Origin: Nonomuraea jabiensis
GTDB lineage: Bacteria > Actinomycetota > Actinomycetes > Streptosporangiales > Streptosporangiaceae
Length of the DNA stretch: 64,000 bases
Direction of reading: 5' to 3'
Assembly (NCBI RefSeq): GCF_014204795.1
Contig: NZ_JACHMB010000001.1
Location: forward strand, 3,348,001 to 3,412,000
Positions 26,214 through 34,994 of this stretch are shown piece by piece. Under the pieces are notes generated by a model, which made no database searches, was not told the DNA's origin, and worked only from the letters and a program-made list of their open reading frames with translations. A program made the translations under genes and the position numbers. Each line of letters starts with the position of its first letter. Within the stretch, counting starts at the first letter, position 1.

Positions 26214-27359
26214 ATGGTCGCGTCAAGAGGGGTACGGCATGATTCCATGCGTGCCCGTAACCTGGCCGTAGTCCTGGGTGCCATCCACCGATCAGGACCT
26301 CACACCCGCGCGGCGCTCGCCGAGATGACGGGGCTCACCAAGACCACCGTGTCCAGCCTGGTCTCCGACCTGATCGAGGCGGGGGCGGTGGCCGAGAGCG
26401 GGGCCGTGCGGGGCGGCGAGCGGGGGCGGCCGGGCGTGGCGGTGAGCCTGAGCGGCGACCGGGTCGCCACGCTGGGGCTGGAGATCAACATCGACTACCT
26501 GGCCGCGTGCGTCGTCGATCTGACCCGGGCCGTGCGGCTGCGCCGTACCCGGCCGGCCGACAACCGCAACTCCGACCCCGTGGACATCCTCGGGAGCCTG
26601 CGCGACCTCGTGAAGGAGACGACGGCCGAGGCCGAGCTGGCCGGGCTGCGGATCATCGGCGCGGCACTGGCCGTGCCGGGGACGGTCGAGGGCGAGGTGC
26701 TGCGTAACGCACCGCACCTGGGCTGGCGGGACGTACGCGTGCCGGACCTCGTCGACCTGCCCTTCGCCATCGACAACGAGGCGAACCTGGCGGCGCTCGG
26801 CGAGCTGTGGTTCGGCTCGCGGGAGACGGACTTCCTCTACGTGTCCGGCGAGATCGGCATCGGCGCCGGGCTCGTGGTGGACGGCACCCTGTTCAGGGGG
26901 ACGTTCGGGCTGGCGGGCGAGCTGGGCCACGTGGTCGTGGTGCCCGACGGGCCCGCCTGCAGGTGCGGCGGGCGCGGCTGCCTGGAGGTGTACGCCGGCC
27001 AGGACGCCCTCCTGGGGGCGCTGCCCTCGGTGTCCGAGCTGGTCACGCGGCTGGAGTCGGGGGAGCAGCGGGCGCTGGAGGCGTGCGGGCGGGCCGGGCA
27101 CGCGCTCGGCGTGGCGCTCACCTCGGCCGTGCACCTGCTCGACCCGGGCCGGATCGTGCTCGGCGGGATCTACGCGCCGCTCTTCCCCTGGCTCGAAGGG
27201 CCGGTGGCGGAGGGGTTGGGCACCCGGCTGGGCCACATGCGGGGCACGCCGCCCGCCCTCGTGGTCTCGGGCACCGGCGCGGACGCCGCCGTGCTGGGTG
27301 CGGCAGGGCTGATCATCCAGCAGGTCATCGCCGAGCCCGCCCAGATGCTCGGCCTGTAA
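26214..27359 (+). CDS. ROK-family transcriptional regulator (XylR-like)
   Basis: The 381-aa protein has an N-terminal winged helix-turn-helix (about 18-75, TRAALAEMTGLTKTTVSSLV) and a sugar-kinase-fold ROK domain with DNEANLAALGELWFG, the HVVVVPDG segment and the zinc motif CRCGGRGCLE. It is expected to repress the divergent xylA operon until a sugar binds, as XylR does. The ATG has GAGGAGG six bases upstream, confirming the start. Confidence 0.88.
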   Translation: MVASRGVRHDSMRARNLAVVLGAIHRSGPHTRAALAEMTGLTKTTVSSLVSDLIEAGAVAESGAVRGGERGRPGVAVSLSGDRVATLGLEINIDYLAACVVDLTRAVRLRRTRPADNRNSDPVDILGSLRDLVKETTAEAELAGLRIIGAALAVPGTVEGEVLRNAPHLGWRDVRVPDLVDLPFAIDNEANLAALGELWFGSRETDFLYVSGEIGIGAGLVVDGTLFRGTFGLAGELGHVVVVPDGPACRCGGRGCLEVYAGQDALLGALPSVSELVTRLESGEQRALEACGRAGHALGVALTSAVHLLDPGRIVLGGIYAPLFPWLEGPVAEGLGTRLGHMRGTPPALVVSGTGADAAVLGAAGLIIQQVIAEPAQMLGL

Positions 27360-27382
27360 GGGGCGATCCCTACCATATCGGC

Positions 27383-27820
27383 ATGCTGATCGAAGAGCGG
27401 GCCGCCGAGGACGGCGAGCTGGCCGAGCTGCTCGACGCGGCGTTCGCGGAGCTGGTGGCGCGTTACGGGCCCGAGGGGCGCTCGCAGGTCAAGGCGGGCG
27501 CGAGGTTCCTCGTGGCGTCGGTGGACGGCCGGGCCGTCGGCTGCGGCGCCGTGCAGCGCGTGGACGACCTCACCGGGGAGCTCAAGCGGATGTTCGTGCT
27601 GCCCGAGTATCGCGGGCGCGGCATCGCCACGTCCATCCTGGGCGCGCTGGAGGGGCTGGCCTGGGATCTGGGCTACCGGCGGCTGCGGCTGGCGACCGGG
27701 CTGCGGCAGCCCGAGGCCATCGCGCTGTACGAGCGGTGCGCGTACCGGCCGATCGAGCCGTACGGCAAGTACGTGGACGCCCCCCTGACCCGCTGCTACG
27801 AGAAGCCGCTGGCTCAGTAG
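27383..27820 (+). CDS. GNAT N-acetyltransferase
   Basis: The 145-aa protein shows the acetyl-CoA-binding motif LPEYRGRGIATSIL (about 73-86) and the C-terminal GLRQPEAIALYERCAY of the GNAT fold. The acceptor is unknown. It lies 23 bases after the ROK gene and overlaps the end of the convergent DinB-like gene by seven bases. Confidence 0.82.
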   Translation: MLIEERAAEDGELAELLDAAFAELVARYGPEGRSQVKAGARFLVASVDGRAVGCGAVQRVDDLTGELKRMFVLPEYRGRGIATSILGALEGLAWDLGYRRLRLATGLRQPEAIALYERCAYRPIEPYGKYVDAPLTRCYEKPLAQ

Positions 27821-28329
27821 TAGCCCTTGGCGCCGTCGAGCAGCTCCCTGACCGTGTCGAGGTGGCCGACGTGCCGGGCGGTCTCCTCGACCATGTGGAT
27901 CAGGATCCAGCGCAGGGTGGCGGCGCCCGAGCTGAAGCCGGGGAACTCGCCCACCTCGTCGAACGAGTGCGCGGCGACGATCTCGTTGGAGACCGCGCAC
28001 TGCTGCTCGTACTCGTCGAGGAGCCGGGCCAGCGGGACGCCCTCGACCCGCATGTCGGCATCCTCCACCGCCTCGTCGAACTGCGGGTTGGTGGCCGAGT
28101 CGCGGCCCAGGAAGAGCACCTCGAACCAGCAGTGCTCGGTCCAGCGCATGTGGGAGACCAGCCCCGCCACCGTCATGAGCGGCGAGGTCGGCAGGACCGG
28201 CCGGTGGGCGTCCTCCTCCGACAGGCCCTCGCATTTCCACCGCACGAGTGCGCGCTGCATGTCGAGCCAGCCGGTGAGCTGGGTACGTTCGTCTGCCACG
28301 GCGGGAGGGCGTACGCGTGAGAGGCTCAT
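27814..28329 (-). CDS. DinB-family (DUF664-type) protein
   Basis: The 171-aa four-helix-bundle protein carries the three His positions expected of DinB/YfiT-like metalloproteins (VSHMRWTEHCWFE, LRWILIHMVEETARHVGHLD). Actinobacterial members include mycothiol-dependent enzymes. It lies downstream of the VOC gene but a strong hairpin separates them, so it probably has its own promoter. Confidence 0.78.
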   Translation of the reverse strand: MSLSRVRPPAVADERTQLTGWLDMQRALVRWKCEGLSEEDAHRPVLPTSPLMTVAGLVSHMRWTEHCWFEVLFLGRDSATNPQFDEAVEDADMRVEGVPLARLLDEYEQQCAVSNEIVAAHSFDEVGEFPGFSSGAATLRWILIHMVEETARHVGHLDTVRELLDGAKGYY

Positions 28330-28357
28330 GGCCGCCGACGCTACCGGAACGCGACAG

Positions 28358-28392
28358 GCGGGCGGACCGGGACGGCCCGCCCGTCCGCCCGC
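28358..28392 (-). terminator. Terminator after the VOC gene
   Basis: A perfect 10-bp inverted repeat (gcgggcggac / gtccgcccgc) begins three bases beyond the VOC stop codon on the minus strand. Confidence 0.65.
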
Positions 28393-28394
28393 GA

Positions 28395-28847
28395 CTAGCC
28401 GTTGGCCGCGTCCTCCAGGCCCTGGACGTCGATCTTCCCCATGCCCAGCATGGCCTTGACGGCGCGCTGTGCCCGCTCCGGGTCGGGGTCGCCGATCAGC
28501 TCCTGGAGCCGGCGCGGGATGATCTGCCAGGACAGGCCGTACCTGTCCTTCAGCCAGCCGCACTGCGACTCCTCGCCGCCGTCGGTGAGCTTCGCCCACA
28601 GCTCGTCGACCTCCTCCTGCGAGTCGCAGTCGACGTAGAGCGAGATGGCCTCGGTGAACTTGAACTCCGGGCCGCCGTTCAGCGCGATGAACCGCTGCCC
28701 GGCCAGCTCGAACGTCACCACCATGGCCGCCCCGGTGGGCCCGGGCGTGACCTCCAGGACGCGCGAGTCCTTGAAGAGCGAGGTGTAGAACCCGGCGGCC
28801 TCCTCGGCCTGGTCGTCGAACCAGAGGAACGTGGTGATCTTCTGCAT
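28395..28847 (-). CDS. VOC-family (PhnB/3-demethylubiquinone-like) protein
   Basis: The 150-aa protein has the beta-alpha-beta-beta-beta VOC fold: KITTFLWFDDQAEEAAGFYTSLF at the N-terminus, then FIALNGGPEFKF and CGWLKDRYGLSWQIIP. This matches the PhnB-like subgroup, whose members are often of unknown substrate. GGAAGG upstream of ATG 28847 supports the start. Confidence 0.82.
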   Translation of the reverse strand: MQKITTFLWFDDQAEEAAGFYTSLFKDSRVLEVTPGPTGAAMVVTFELAGQRFIALNGGPEFKFTEAISLYVDCDSQEEVDELWAKLTDGGEESQCGWLKDRYGLSWQIIPRRLQELIGDPDPERAQRAVKAMLGMGKIDVQGLEDAANG

Positions 28848-28938
28848 GGCGTTTCCTTCCTACGAGGTCTCTCGCCAACGCGTCGAACTCACCTGGCCCG
28901 GATCGACAGACCAGACATTTCTTTTTCCGGCTGCCGGG

Positions 28939-29976
28939 TCAGCGAGCCCTTCCCGGATCAGCGGGCGCCGGCGCGGTGCTCTCGCGGACCACCAGGCTGG
29001 TCGCCAGCTCGACCCGCGGCGTGTCGGGCTCCTGGCCGTTGATGAGCTGGATCAGCATGCGGGCGGCCATGGCCGCCATGTTGGCCAGGGGCTGGCGCAC
29101 GGTGGTGAGCGTGGGGGCGATCCACTGGGCGAAGGACAGGTCGTCGAACCCGACCACGCTCAGGTCCTCCGGCACGCGCAGGCCGCGCGCGTGGGCCGCC
29201 CGGTACGTCGCCAGCGCCTGGATGTCGTTGCCCGCGAAGACGGCCGTGGGGCGGTCGGGCAGGTCCAGCAGCTCCACGGCGTGGTGGTAGGCCGGCTCGT
29301 GGCTGTAGTCGCCGTGCCGGATCAGGGCGGGGTCGACCTCGATGCCCACCTGGTCGAGCGCGGCGCGGTAGCCGTCGAGCCGGGCCCGCGAGGTCAGCCG
29401 GTGCGCGGGACCGGTGATCATCGCGATCCGCCGGTGGCCGAGCTCGATCAGGTGCCTGGTCGCGGTGAAGCCGCCGTTCCAGCTGGTCGAGCCGACCGAG
29501 GGCACGTCGGGGCCCTCGTCCACGGACGGCTGCACCACCACGAACGGGATGCCCAGCCGCCGCAGCTCGCGCTCCTGGTCGGCCGAGAGCTCGGAGATGA
29601 CCAGGATCGCGCCGAGCGAGCCGCGCGTGCCGAGGTCGTCGAGCCACTGGCGGGCCAGGTTGCTCCGCTTGTGCACGGCCGAGACGACCAGGCCCATGCC
29701 CTCGGCCTGCAGCGCCTCCTCGGCGCCGCGGATCAGCTCCACCGCCCAGGGGTTGTCCAGCTCGTTGATGACGAACTCGATCAGGCCGCCGGGGTGCTCG
29801 TGCCGGCCCGGCAGCGTGTAGCCGTGCTGGCCGAGCAGCCGCTGGACCTTGCCCCGGGTCTTCGCGGAGACATCCGACCTTCCGTGCAGCACCTTGGACA
29901 CGGTCGAGACCGAGACGCCGGCTTTGGCCGCGATGTCGGCCATCGTGCTCCGCCGCTCCGTCGTGATGTCGTCCAC
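28939..29976 (-). CDS. LacI-family regulator, probably of the adjacent lyase
   Basis: The 345-aa protein has a LacI helix-turn-helix (MADIAAKAGVSVSTVSKVLHG, from about residue 12) and a periplasmic-binding-protein-like sensor domain (GGLIEFVINELDNPWAVELIRG to SVVGFDDLSFAQWIAPTLTTVRQPLA). It is divergent from the polysaccharide lyase gene and so should repress it until a sugar fragment appears. Translation starts at a GTG at 29976 with GGAAGG upstream; an ATG at 29943 is an alternative. Confidence 0.86.
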   Translation of the reverse strand: MDDITTERRSTMADIAAKAGVSVSTVSKVLHGRSDVSAKTRGKVQRLLGQHGYTLPGRHEHPGGLIEFVINELDNPWAVELIRGAEEALQAEGMGLVVSAVHKRSNLARQWLDDLGTRGSLGAILVISELSADQERELRRLGIPFVVVQPSVDEGPDVPSVGSTSWNGGFTATRHLIELGHRRIAMITGPAHRLTSRARLDGYRAALDQVGIEVDPALIRHGDYSHEPAYHHAVELLDLPDRPTAVFAGNDIQALATYRAAHARGLRVPEDLSVVGFDDLSFAQWIAPTLTTVRQPLANMAAMAARMLIQLINGQEPDTPRVELATSLVVRESTAPAPADPGRAR

Positions 29977-30022
29977 TGTTCACATCCTTCCGCCCCCTAA
30001 GTCTGCCGTCTCGAACAAGCCC

Positions 30023-30051
30023 TTGACGCCATCCGACGTTTCGCCTACTTT
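30023..30051 (+). promoter_or_regulatory. Promoter of the polysaccharide lyase gene
   Basis: TTGACG (30023-30028) and TACTTT (30046-30051) are spaced by exactly 17 bases, an unusually good vegetative promoter for this genome. Transcription should start near 30058. Confidence 0.6.
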
Positions 30052-30064
30052 TCCGGCAGGCCGA

Positions 30065-30083
30065 TTTTCGCAACTTTTCGCAA
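30065..30083 (+). promoter_or_regulatory. Candidate operator: direct repeat TTTTCGCAA
   Basis: The nonamer TTTTCGCAA occurs twice, ten bases apart, directly after the predicted transcription start. A repressor bound here would block the lyase promoter; the divergent LacI protein is the obvious candidate, though LacI sites are usually palindromic. Confidence 0.45.
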
Positions 30084-30127
30084 ACCGCCGCTCCGCCGCA
30101 CTCCGACTTCCCCCCCAGGAGGAACGC

Positions 30128-30799
30128 ATGGATCACGCACCCAGCCGCCGCGCGGTGCTCGGCGGCACGATGGCCGGCCTCGCCGTCCCGCTCCTCGGCG
30201 GCACGCCTGCCCGGGCCGCCGCCGCCCAGGCGGCGGGCCCCATCGGGTCCGGCTGGACAGAGATCTTCTCCGGCTACTCCGTCCACCAGCCGCCCGACAG
30301 GACCCGCCACACCTACGACGCCGCCACCGGCGAGCACCACTTCTGGGTGTACGACACCGACCCCAGCACCTTCCCCGGCCAGGACTCGGGCCCGCGCAGC
30401 GAGCTGCGCTTCCACAACGACTACACCTCGGGGGACGCGCAGTTCGAGTGCGACATGAAGATCGGGGCGGGCACGCACCGGATGTGCGTCATGCAGGTCT
30501 TCGGCGGCGCGACGTCGGCGACGGCGTTCATGACGCTGGCCATGAACACCGACAGCATCAACTACTACGACTCCACGACGCAGATCTACGCCCCCGTGTA
30601 CGACAAGTACATCCGGCTCAACGTCGTCCACGAGACCGGCATCGGCAAGATCCACATCTTCGTCAACCGCCAGTACCGGACCAGCTTCAACGACCGCGGG
30701 GCGGCCACCCACTACTTCAAGGCCGGCCTCTACGGCCGGGCAGGGATGTCGGCGCGCAGCGACAACTACCTCAAGAACATCCACATCTATCGCAAGTGA
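30128..30799 (+). CDS. Tat-exported polysaccharide lyase, PL20 (glucuronan lyase)-like
   Basis: The 223-aa precursor begins with a twin-arginine signal (SRRAVLGGTMAGLAV, cleavage after ARA-AA). The mature part is a beta-jelly-roll. The motifs PRSELRFHNDY, VMQVFGGATSATAFM, and THYFKAGLYGR place it near the PL20 glucuronan lyases and the related PL7 alginate lyases. PL20 is favoured by VMQVFGG in place of the PL7 QIH. It should cleave a uronic-acid polymer outside the cell. AGGAGG precedes the ATG by six bases. Regulation by the divergent LacI is likely. Confidence 0.65.
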   Translation: MDHAPSRRAVLGGTMAGLAVPLLGGTPARAAAAQAAGPIGSGWTEIFSGYSVHQPPDRTRHTYDAATGEHHFWVYDTDPSTFPGQDSGPRSELRFHNDYTSGDAQFECDMKIGAGTHRMCVMQVFGGATSATAFMTLAMNTDSINYYDSTTQIYAPVYDKYIRLNVVHETGIGKIHIFVNRQYRTSFNDRGAATHYFKAGLYGRAGMSARSDNYLKNIHIYRK

Positions 30800-30808
30800 C
30801 ACCCACCC

Positions 30809-30837
30809 GGCCCGCCCCGCTCCCGGGGGCGGGCCTT
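30809..30837 (+). terminator. Terminator of the lyase gene
   Basis: A perfect 10-bp GC-rich inverted repeat (ggcccgcccc / ggggcgggcc) followed by TT begins nine bases after the stop codon. Confidence 0.7.
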
Positions 30838-30849
30838 AGAGTGTCGATC

Positions 30850-31815
30850 ATGGAGCCGACGACCGCGGAACAGTACCGGCGCTTCGCGTCGAGGGAGGCC
30901 CGCGGCTCGTCGCCGCTCTACGAGCAGCTCGCCTCCGGGGTGGCGGACGACCCCGACCTGATCGCGCTGCTGTCCGGCCTCCCGCCCGCCAAGCGGCAGC
31001 CCAACCTGCTGTTCGCCGCCGCCCGCTACGTCGCGGGGACGCCCGCCGGCTACCAGGAGTTCCGCCGGTCCGTGCTCGACCACCGGGACGCGGTCGTCGC
31101 CGCGATGCTCTCCCGGCGTACCCAGACCAACGAGGCGGGCCGGTGCGCCGCGCTCTACCCGCTGCTCGCCTCGCTCCCGCAGCCGCTGGCGCTGCTGGAG
31201 GTCGGCGCGTCGGCCGGGCTGTGCCTGCTGCCCGATCGCTACGGCTACGACTACGACGGGAGCCTGGCCGGGGACGTGGACAGCCCGCTGCGGCTGCGCT
31301 GCCGCACCGAGGGCGAGTCGCGTTTCCCCGAGCCGGGCGCGGTGACCGTCGCCTGGCGGGCCGGCATCGACCTCAACCCCCTCGACGTCACCGACCCCGA
31401 CGACGTGCGGTGGCTCCGTACGCTGGTCTGGCCCGGACAGGACGACCGCCTGCGGCGCCTGGACACCGCCATCGAGCTGGCTCGCCGGGATCCGCCCCGC
31501 ATCGTGCGGGGAGACCTCAACGCGCGTCTCGGCGAGGTGGCCGCCCAGGCGCCCGCGCACGCCACGCTCGTCGTCTACCACACCGCGGTCCTCTATTACG
31601 TGCCGGACGACGGGCGCGCCACGTTCGTGGAGCAGGTCCAACGGCTCGGCGGCCACTGGATCGCCCAGGAGGACCCGGGCGTCCTGCCGGGCGTGGACGC
31701 CCGGCTCCCCGAGCGGCCGCCGGCGGACGTCCTCACCTACGCGCTCGCGCTCGACGGGCGTCCGGTCGCGTTCTCGGCGATGCACGGCGGCTGGCTCCGC
31801 TGGCTGCCCGCCTGA
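30850..31815 (+). CDS. DUF2332-family protein
   Basis: The 321-aa protein matches the DUF2332 family of actinobacteria. It has EEQYRRFA-type N-terminus, a glycine-poor SAM-like core LLEVGASAGLCLLPDRYGY, and a C-terminus VVYHTAVLYYVPDD. The core resembles a methyltransferase Rossmann motif, but no activity is established to my knowledge. ATG 30850 is used; an in-frame GTG at 30841 is possible. Confidence 0.78.
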   Translation: MEPTTAEQYRRFASREARGSSPLYEQLASGVADDPDLIALLSGLPPAKRQPNLLFAAARYVAGTPAGYQEFRRSVLDHRDAVVAAMLSRRTQTNEAGRCAALYPLLASLPQPLALLEVGASAGLCLLPDRYGYDYDGSLAGDVDSPLRLRCRTEGESRFPEPGAVTVAWRAGIDLNPLDVTDPDDVRWLRTLVWPGQDDRLRRLDTAIELARRDPPRIVRGDLNARLGEVAAQAPAHATLVVYHTAVLYYVPDDGRATFVEQVQRLGGHWIAQEDPGVLPGVDARLPERPPADVLTYALALDGRPVAFSAMHGGWLRWLPA

Positions 31816-31827
31816 ACCCCGGCCCCG

Positions 31828-34173
31828 TCACTCGCGCGCCGCGAGCGTGTCCGCCGGACGGCAGCTCAGCGCGAACCTGCCCGGGACGGCCGTGGCCGCC
31901 AGCGCCAGGGCCGCCACCGCGGCGACCACCGCGAGGTACGCGCCCGAAGGCACGTACGGCAGCGCCGACCCCGTCATCCCCGCGCTGAAGGCGGCCAGCG
32001 TCACCAGCGAGATCGCCGTCCCCAGGGCCACCGCCACGACCGTCGCCGTCAGCGTCTCCGCGCGCAGCATCCGCGCCGCCTGCCGCCGCGTCGTGCCCAC
32101 CACCCGCAGCAGGGCCAGCTCCCTGGACCTGGCCAGGGTGGACATGGCCAGCGTGTTGACCACGGCGATCGCGCAGAAGGCGATGATCAGGCCCATGGCG
32201 ACGTACGTGACCGCCGCGTTGGGGCTGTCCACCTCAGCAGCCCCGGCCCCGTCGAGCACCGCCCCGCCCGACGCCCGCCGGAGCGCCTCGCGGTCCCCGC
32301 CGGAGACCAGGACGGTGCCCCGCGGGTCGTCGACGTGGCCCGCGACGAGCCCCCGGGAAAGGGTCAGGTCGCCGAAGCCGAGACCGCGGGCGTAGATCGC
32401 GACGACCCGCACCTCGGCGGGGGTACCGTCGCCGAGCACCAGACCGACCCGGTCTCCGAGGCCGGCGTCCAGGCGGTCGGCGGCGGTGCGGCTGATCGCC
32501 GCCGACGTGTCGCCGAGCCCGTCCAGCGAGCCCGCCACCACGTCCAGATCCATCGTCCGGTCCAGGCCGCCGGGCGTGACGGCCTGGACGGCGTACTTCT
32601 CGAGATCGATCCTGACCGACGTGCGCAGCACCTCCGTGACGGCACGCACGCCGGGCACCTGGCGCGCGGCGGCGGCGGAGGCGCCGGGGCCGAGCACGTG
32701 GTCGGCCCTGACGCCCGCGCCCAGCTCGTCCTGCGCGGCGTGCCCCATGGTGGTCTGCACGAACAGGATCGTGCACGTCATCGCCGTCATCAGGGTCAAC
32801 GGCACGATCACCGAGGCCAGCCGTCCGGTGCCGGCGCGCAGGCTCTTGCGCGCGAGGTAGCCGGCCACGCCGGGCGCGCGCAGCGGCAGCGCCGTCACCG
32901 CCCGCGCGACCAGCGGCCCGAGCAGGGCGACCGCGATCGTCCACACCAGCGCGGTCAGCATGGTGACAGGGCTGGAGGCCGCCTCCGTGTTCAGGCCGGC
33001 CAGCACGATCGTCAGGACCACGCCGCCGGCCAGGGCGAGCAGGCCCGCGACCAGCCGCACCGGCGGGATCCCGGCGGCGGGCAGCGCCGTCTCTCCCAGC
33101 GCCTCCACCGGCCTGATCCGCGTCGTACGGCGGGCCGAGACGCGCGCCGCCACCCACGCGACCACCAGCGTGGTCACGACCGCCACGATCGAGGGGAACG
33201 GGCTGACCACCAGCCGCAGGTTCGCCGGCATCGCGCCCAGGTCGACGAACCTGGACCGCAGCCAGAACCCGAGCGCGATCCCGGCCCCGGAGCCGAGCGC
33301 CCCGGCGACCGCCCCGATGAGCAGGGCCTCGCCGCCGACGAGCCTCCTGACCTGGCCCGGCAGGGCGCCGACGGCCCGCAGCAGGGCGAGCTCACGCCGG
33401 CGCTGCTGCATGGACAGCGCGAACGTGCCCACCACGACGAGGATCGCCACCAGCAGCGAGGTGCCGCCGAGCGCGCCGCCCAGGCTGATGAGCCTGACCC
33501 GGGAGTTCTCCGCCTCGGGGAACTCGACCGCCCCGCGCTCGTCGCCGGTGTAGACCATGGCGCCCTTGACGGCAACCTCGACGGCGACCTCGACTCCGGG
33601 CCAGACGCCGATCGCCGTCACCAGGCCGTCGCGCCCGGCCAGGCGGCGGGCCTCGCCGGTGGTGAAGAAGATCGTGTCCTGGCCGGGCAGCGCCTGCGCG
33701 GTCACCCCCACCACGCGGTGGCCGGGGATCGTCCGGCCGGCGTGGCGGGCGTCCACGACCACCTCGTCCGCGGCCTCGGGGGCGCGCCCCTCGGCGAGCG
33801 TGAACGGGGTGAGCGCGGCCGACTCCCAGCCGTGGGCGGTGAACCCCGCGTAGGGGAAGCTCACCTCGGTGACCACCTTGGTCACGCCAGGCACGCGGGC
33901 GAGGTCCCGCGCCAGGGAGGCGGGGATCCACCTGCGTTCGGACAGGAGCTTGGCCTTCTCCTTGCCGCTCTCCTTGGTCTGCCGGACGTACTGGTCGCCC
34001 GCCACGATCACGGGGGCGCCGGCGTACCGCTCGGGCGCCACCCCGCCGCGCAGGCCCGTCTCCAGCAGCATCCCGCACGCGGTCACCAGCGCCGCCGCGC
34101 ACAGCAGGGCCACGAACGCGCCGGCGAACCCGGCCTTGCGGTGGCGGAGCATCCTCAACGCGAAGGAGATCAT
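31828..34173 (-). CDS. ABC transporter permease, FtsX/MacB type
   Basis: The 781-aa protein has the two-repeat FtsX layout: an N-terminal membrane helix (about 15-37), a large extracytoplasmic domain, then helices near 240-330. A second set follows with helices near 370-430, another extracytoplasmic domain and three C-terminal helices. The conserved QQRRRELALLRAVGALPGQVRRL and ARSRELALLRVVGTTRRQAARML segments mark the two FtsX cores. Such exporters handle peptides, antibiotics or lipids. The ATG overlaps the ATPase stop by one base (TGATG), so the two are coupled. Confidence 0.88.
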   Translation of the reverse strand: MISFALRMLRHRKAGFAGAFVALLCAAALVTACGMLLETGLRGGVAPERYAGAPVIVAGDQYVRQTKESGKEKAKLLSERRWIPASLARDLARVPGVTKVVTEVSFPYAGFTAHGWESAALTPFTLAEGRAPEAADEVVVDARHAGRTIPGHRVVGVTAQALPGQDTIFFTTGEARRLAGRDGLVTAIGVWPGVEVAVEVAVKGAMVYTGDERGAVEFPEAENSRVRLISLGGALGGTSLLVAILVVVGTFALSMQQRRRELALLRAVGALPGQVRRLVGGEALLIGAVAGALGSGAGIALGFWLRSRFVDLGAMPANLRLVVSPFPSIVAVVTTLVVAWVAARVSARRTTRIRPVEALGETALPAAGIPPVRLVAGLLALAGGVVLTIVLAGLNTEAASSPVTMLTALVWTIAVALLGPLVARAVTALPLRAPGVAGYLARKSLRAGTGRLASVIVPLTLMTAMTCTILFVQTTMGHAAQDELGAGVRADHVLGPGASAAAARQVPGVRAVTEVLRTSVRIDLEKYAVQAVTPGGLDRTMDLDVVAGSLDGLGDTSAAISRTAADRLDAGLGDRVGLVLGDGTPAEVRVVAIYARGLGFGDLTLSRGLVAGHVDDPRGTVLVSGGDREALRRASGGAVLDGAGAAEVDSPNAAVTYVAMGLIIAFCAIAVVNTLAMSTLARSRELALLRVVGTTRRQAARMLRAETLTATVVAVALGTAISLVTLAAFSAGMTGSALPYVPSGAYLAVVAAVAALALAATAVPGRFALSCRPADTLAARE

Positions 34174-34904
34174 CAGTTCCACGCCCCCAGCCCGGTCATG
34201 CGCCCGGCCACCTTCTCGGCGGTGGGAGCCGCCATCGCGTCCACGATCCGGCCGTCGGCCAGGAACAGCACGGTGTCGGCGTACGAAGCCGCCACCGGGT
34301 CGTGGGTGACCATCACCACGGTCTGGCCCAGCCCGGAGACCACCTCCCGCAGGAGAGTCAGCACGTCGCGGGCGGTCATCGTGTCCAGCGCGCCGGTCGG
34401 CTCGTCGCCGAACACCACCTCCGGCCTGGTCACCAGCGCCCTGGCGATCGCCACCCGCTGCTGCTGGCCGCCGGAGAGCTCGGCCGGGCGGTGCCCGGCA
34501 CGGCCGTCGAGGCCCACCCGGTGCACGACCTCCCGCAACCAGCCCCGGTCGACCCGGGTGCCGGCCAGCATGAGCGGCAGCGTGATGTTCTCCGTCACGG
34601 TCAGCGCGGAGACCAGGTTGAAGGCCTGGAAGACGAAGCCGACGCGCCGCCGCCGGAGCTCGGTCAGCGCGTTCTCGTCCATGCCCGCCAGGTCGGTGCC
34701 GCCCAGGCGTACCGATCCCGAGCTGGGGACGTCGAGCCCGGCGGCGCAGTGCAGGAACGTGCTCTTGCCCGAGCCCGAGGGGCCCATGACGGCGGTGAAG
34801 GTGCCCCGGGGGATGGCGATCGACACCTCGCGCAGGGCCGCCACCGCGCTCCGGCCCCTGCCGTACACCTTGCTCACCGCGTCCAACCGCACTGCCTCTG
34901 TCAT
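34173..34904 (-). CDS. ABC transporter ATP-binding protein, LolD/MacB type
   Basis: The 243-aa ATPase has Walker A GPSGSGKST, Q-loop VFQAFN, signature LSGGQQQRVAIARA, Walker B VVFGDEPTGALD, and the H-loop VTHD. It pairs with the overlapping permease gene. The divergent response regulator and its kinase lie directly next door, as in the peptide-antibiotic sensing modules of Gram-positive bacteria, so regulation by them is likely. The ribosome site is weak. Confidence 0.9.
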   Translation of the reverse strand: MTEAVRLDAVSKVYGRGRSAVAALREVSIAIPRGTFTAVMGPSGSGKSTFLHCAAGLDVPSSGSVRLGGTDLAGMDENALTELRRRRVGFVFQAFNLVSALTVTENITLPLMLAGTRVDRGWLREVVHRVGLDGRAGHRPAELSGGQQQRVAIARALVTRPEVVFGDEPTGALDTMTARDVLTLLREVVSGLGQTVVMVTHDPVAASYADTVLFLADGRIVDAMAAPTAEKVAGRMTGLGAWN

Positions 34905-34994
34905 GGTTCAAGCCTGCTGATCTGCGCTTTCCGCCACCAGAGAGCCGGTCACGACCCCGCCATGACCTCATCATGATCCGGACATAATGGTCAG

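Noticed and set aside
30128..30799. Alginate lyase (PL7) assignment
   Set aside because: The QIH motif of PL7 is replaced by VMQVFGG and the overall pattern is closer to PL20; kept only as a related alternative.
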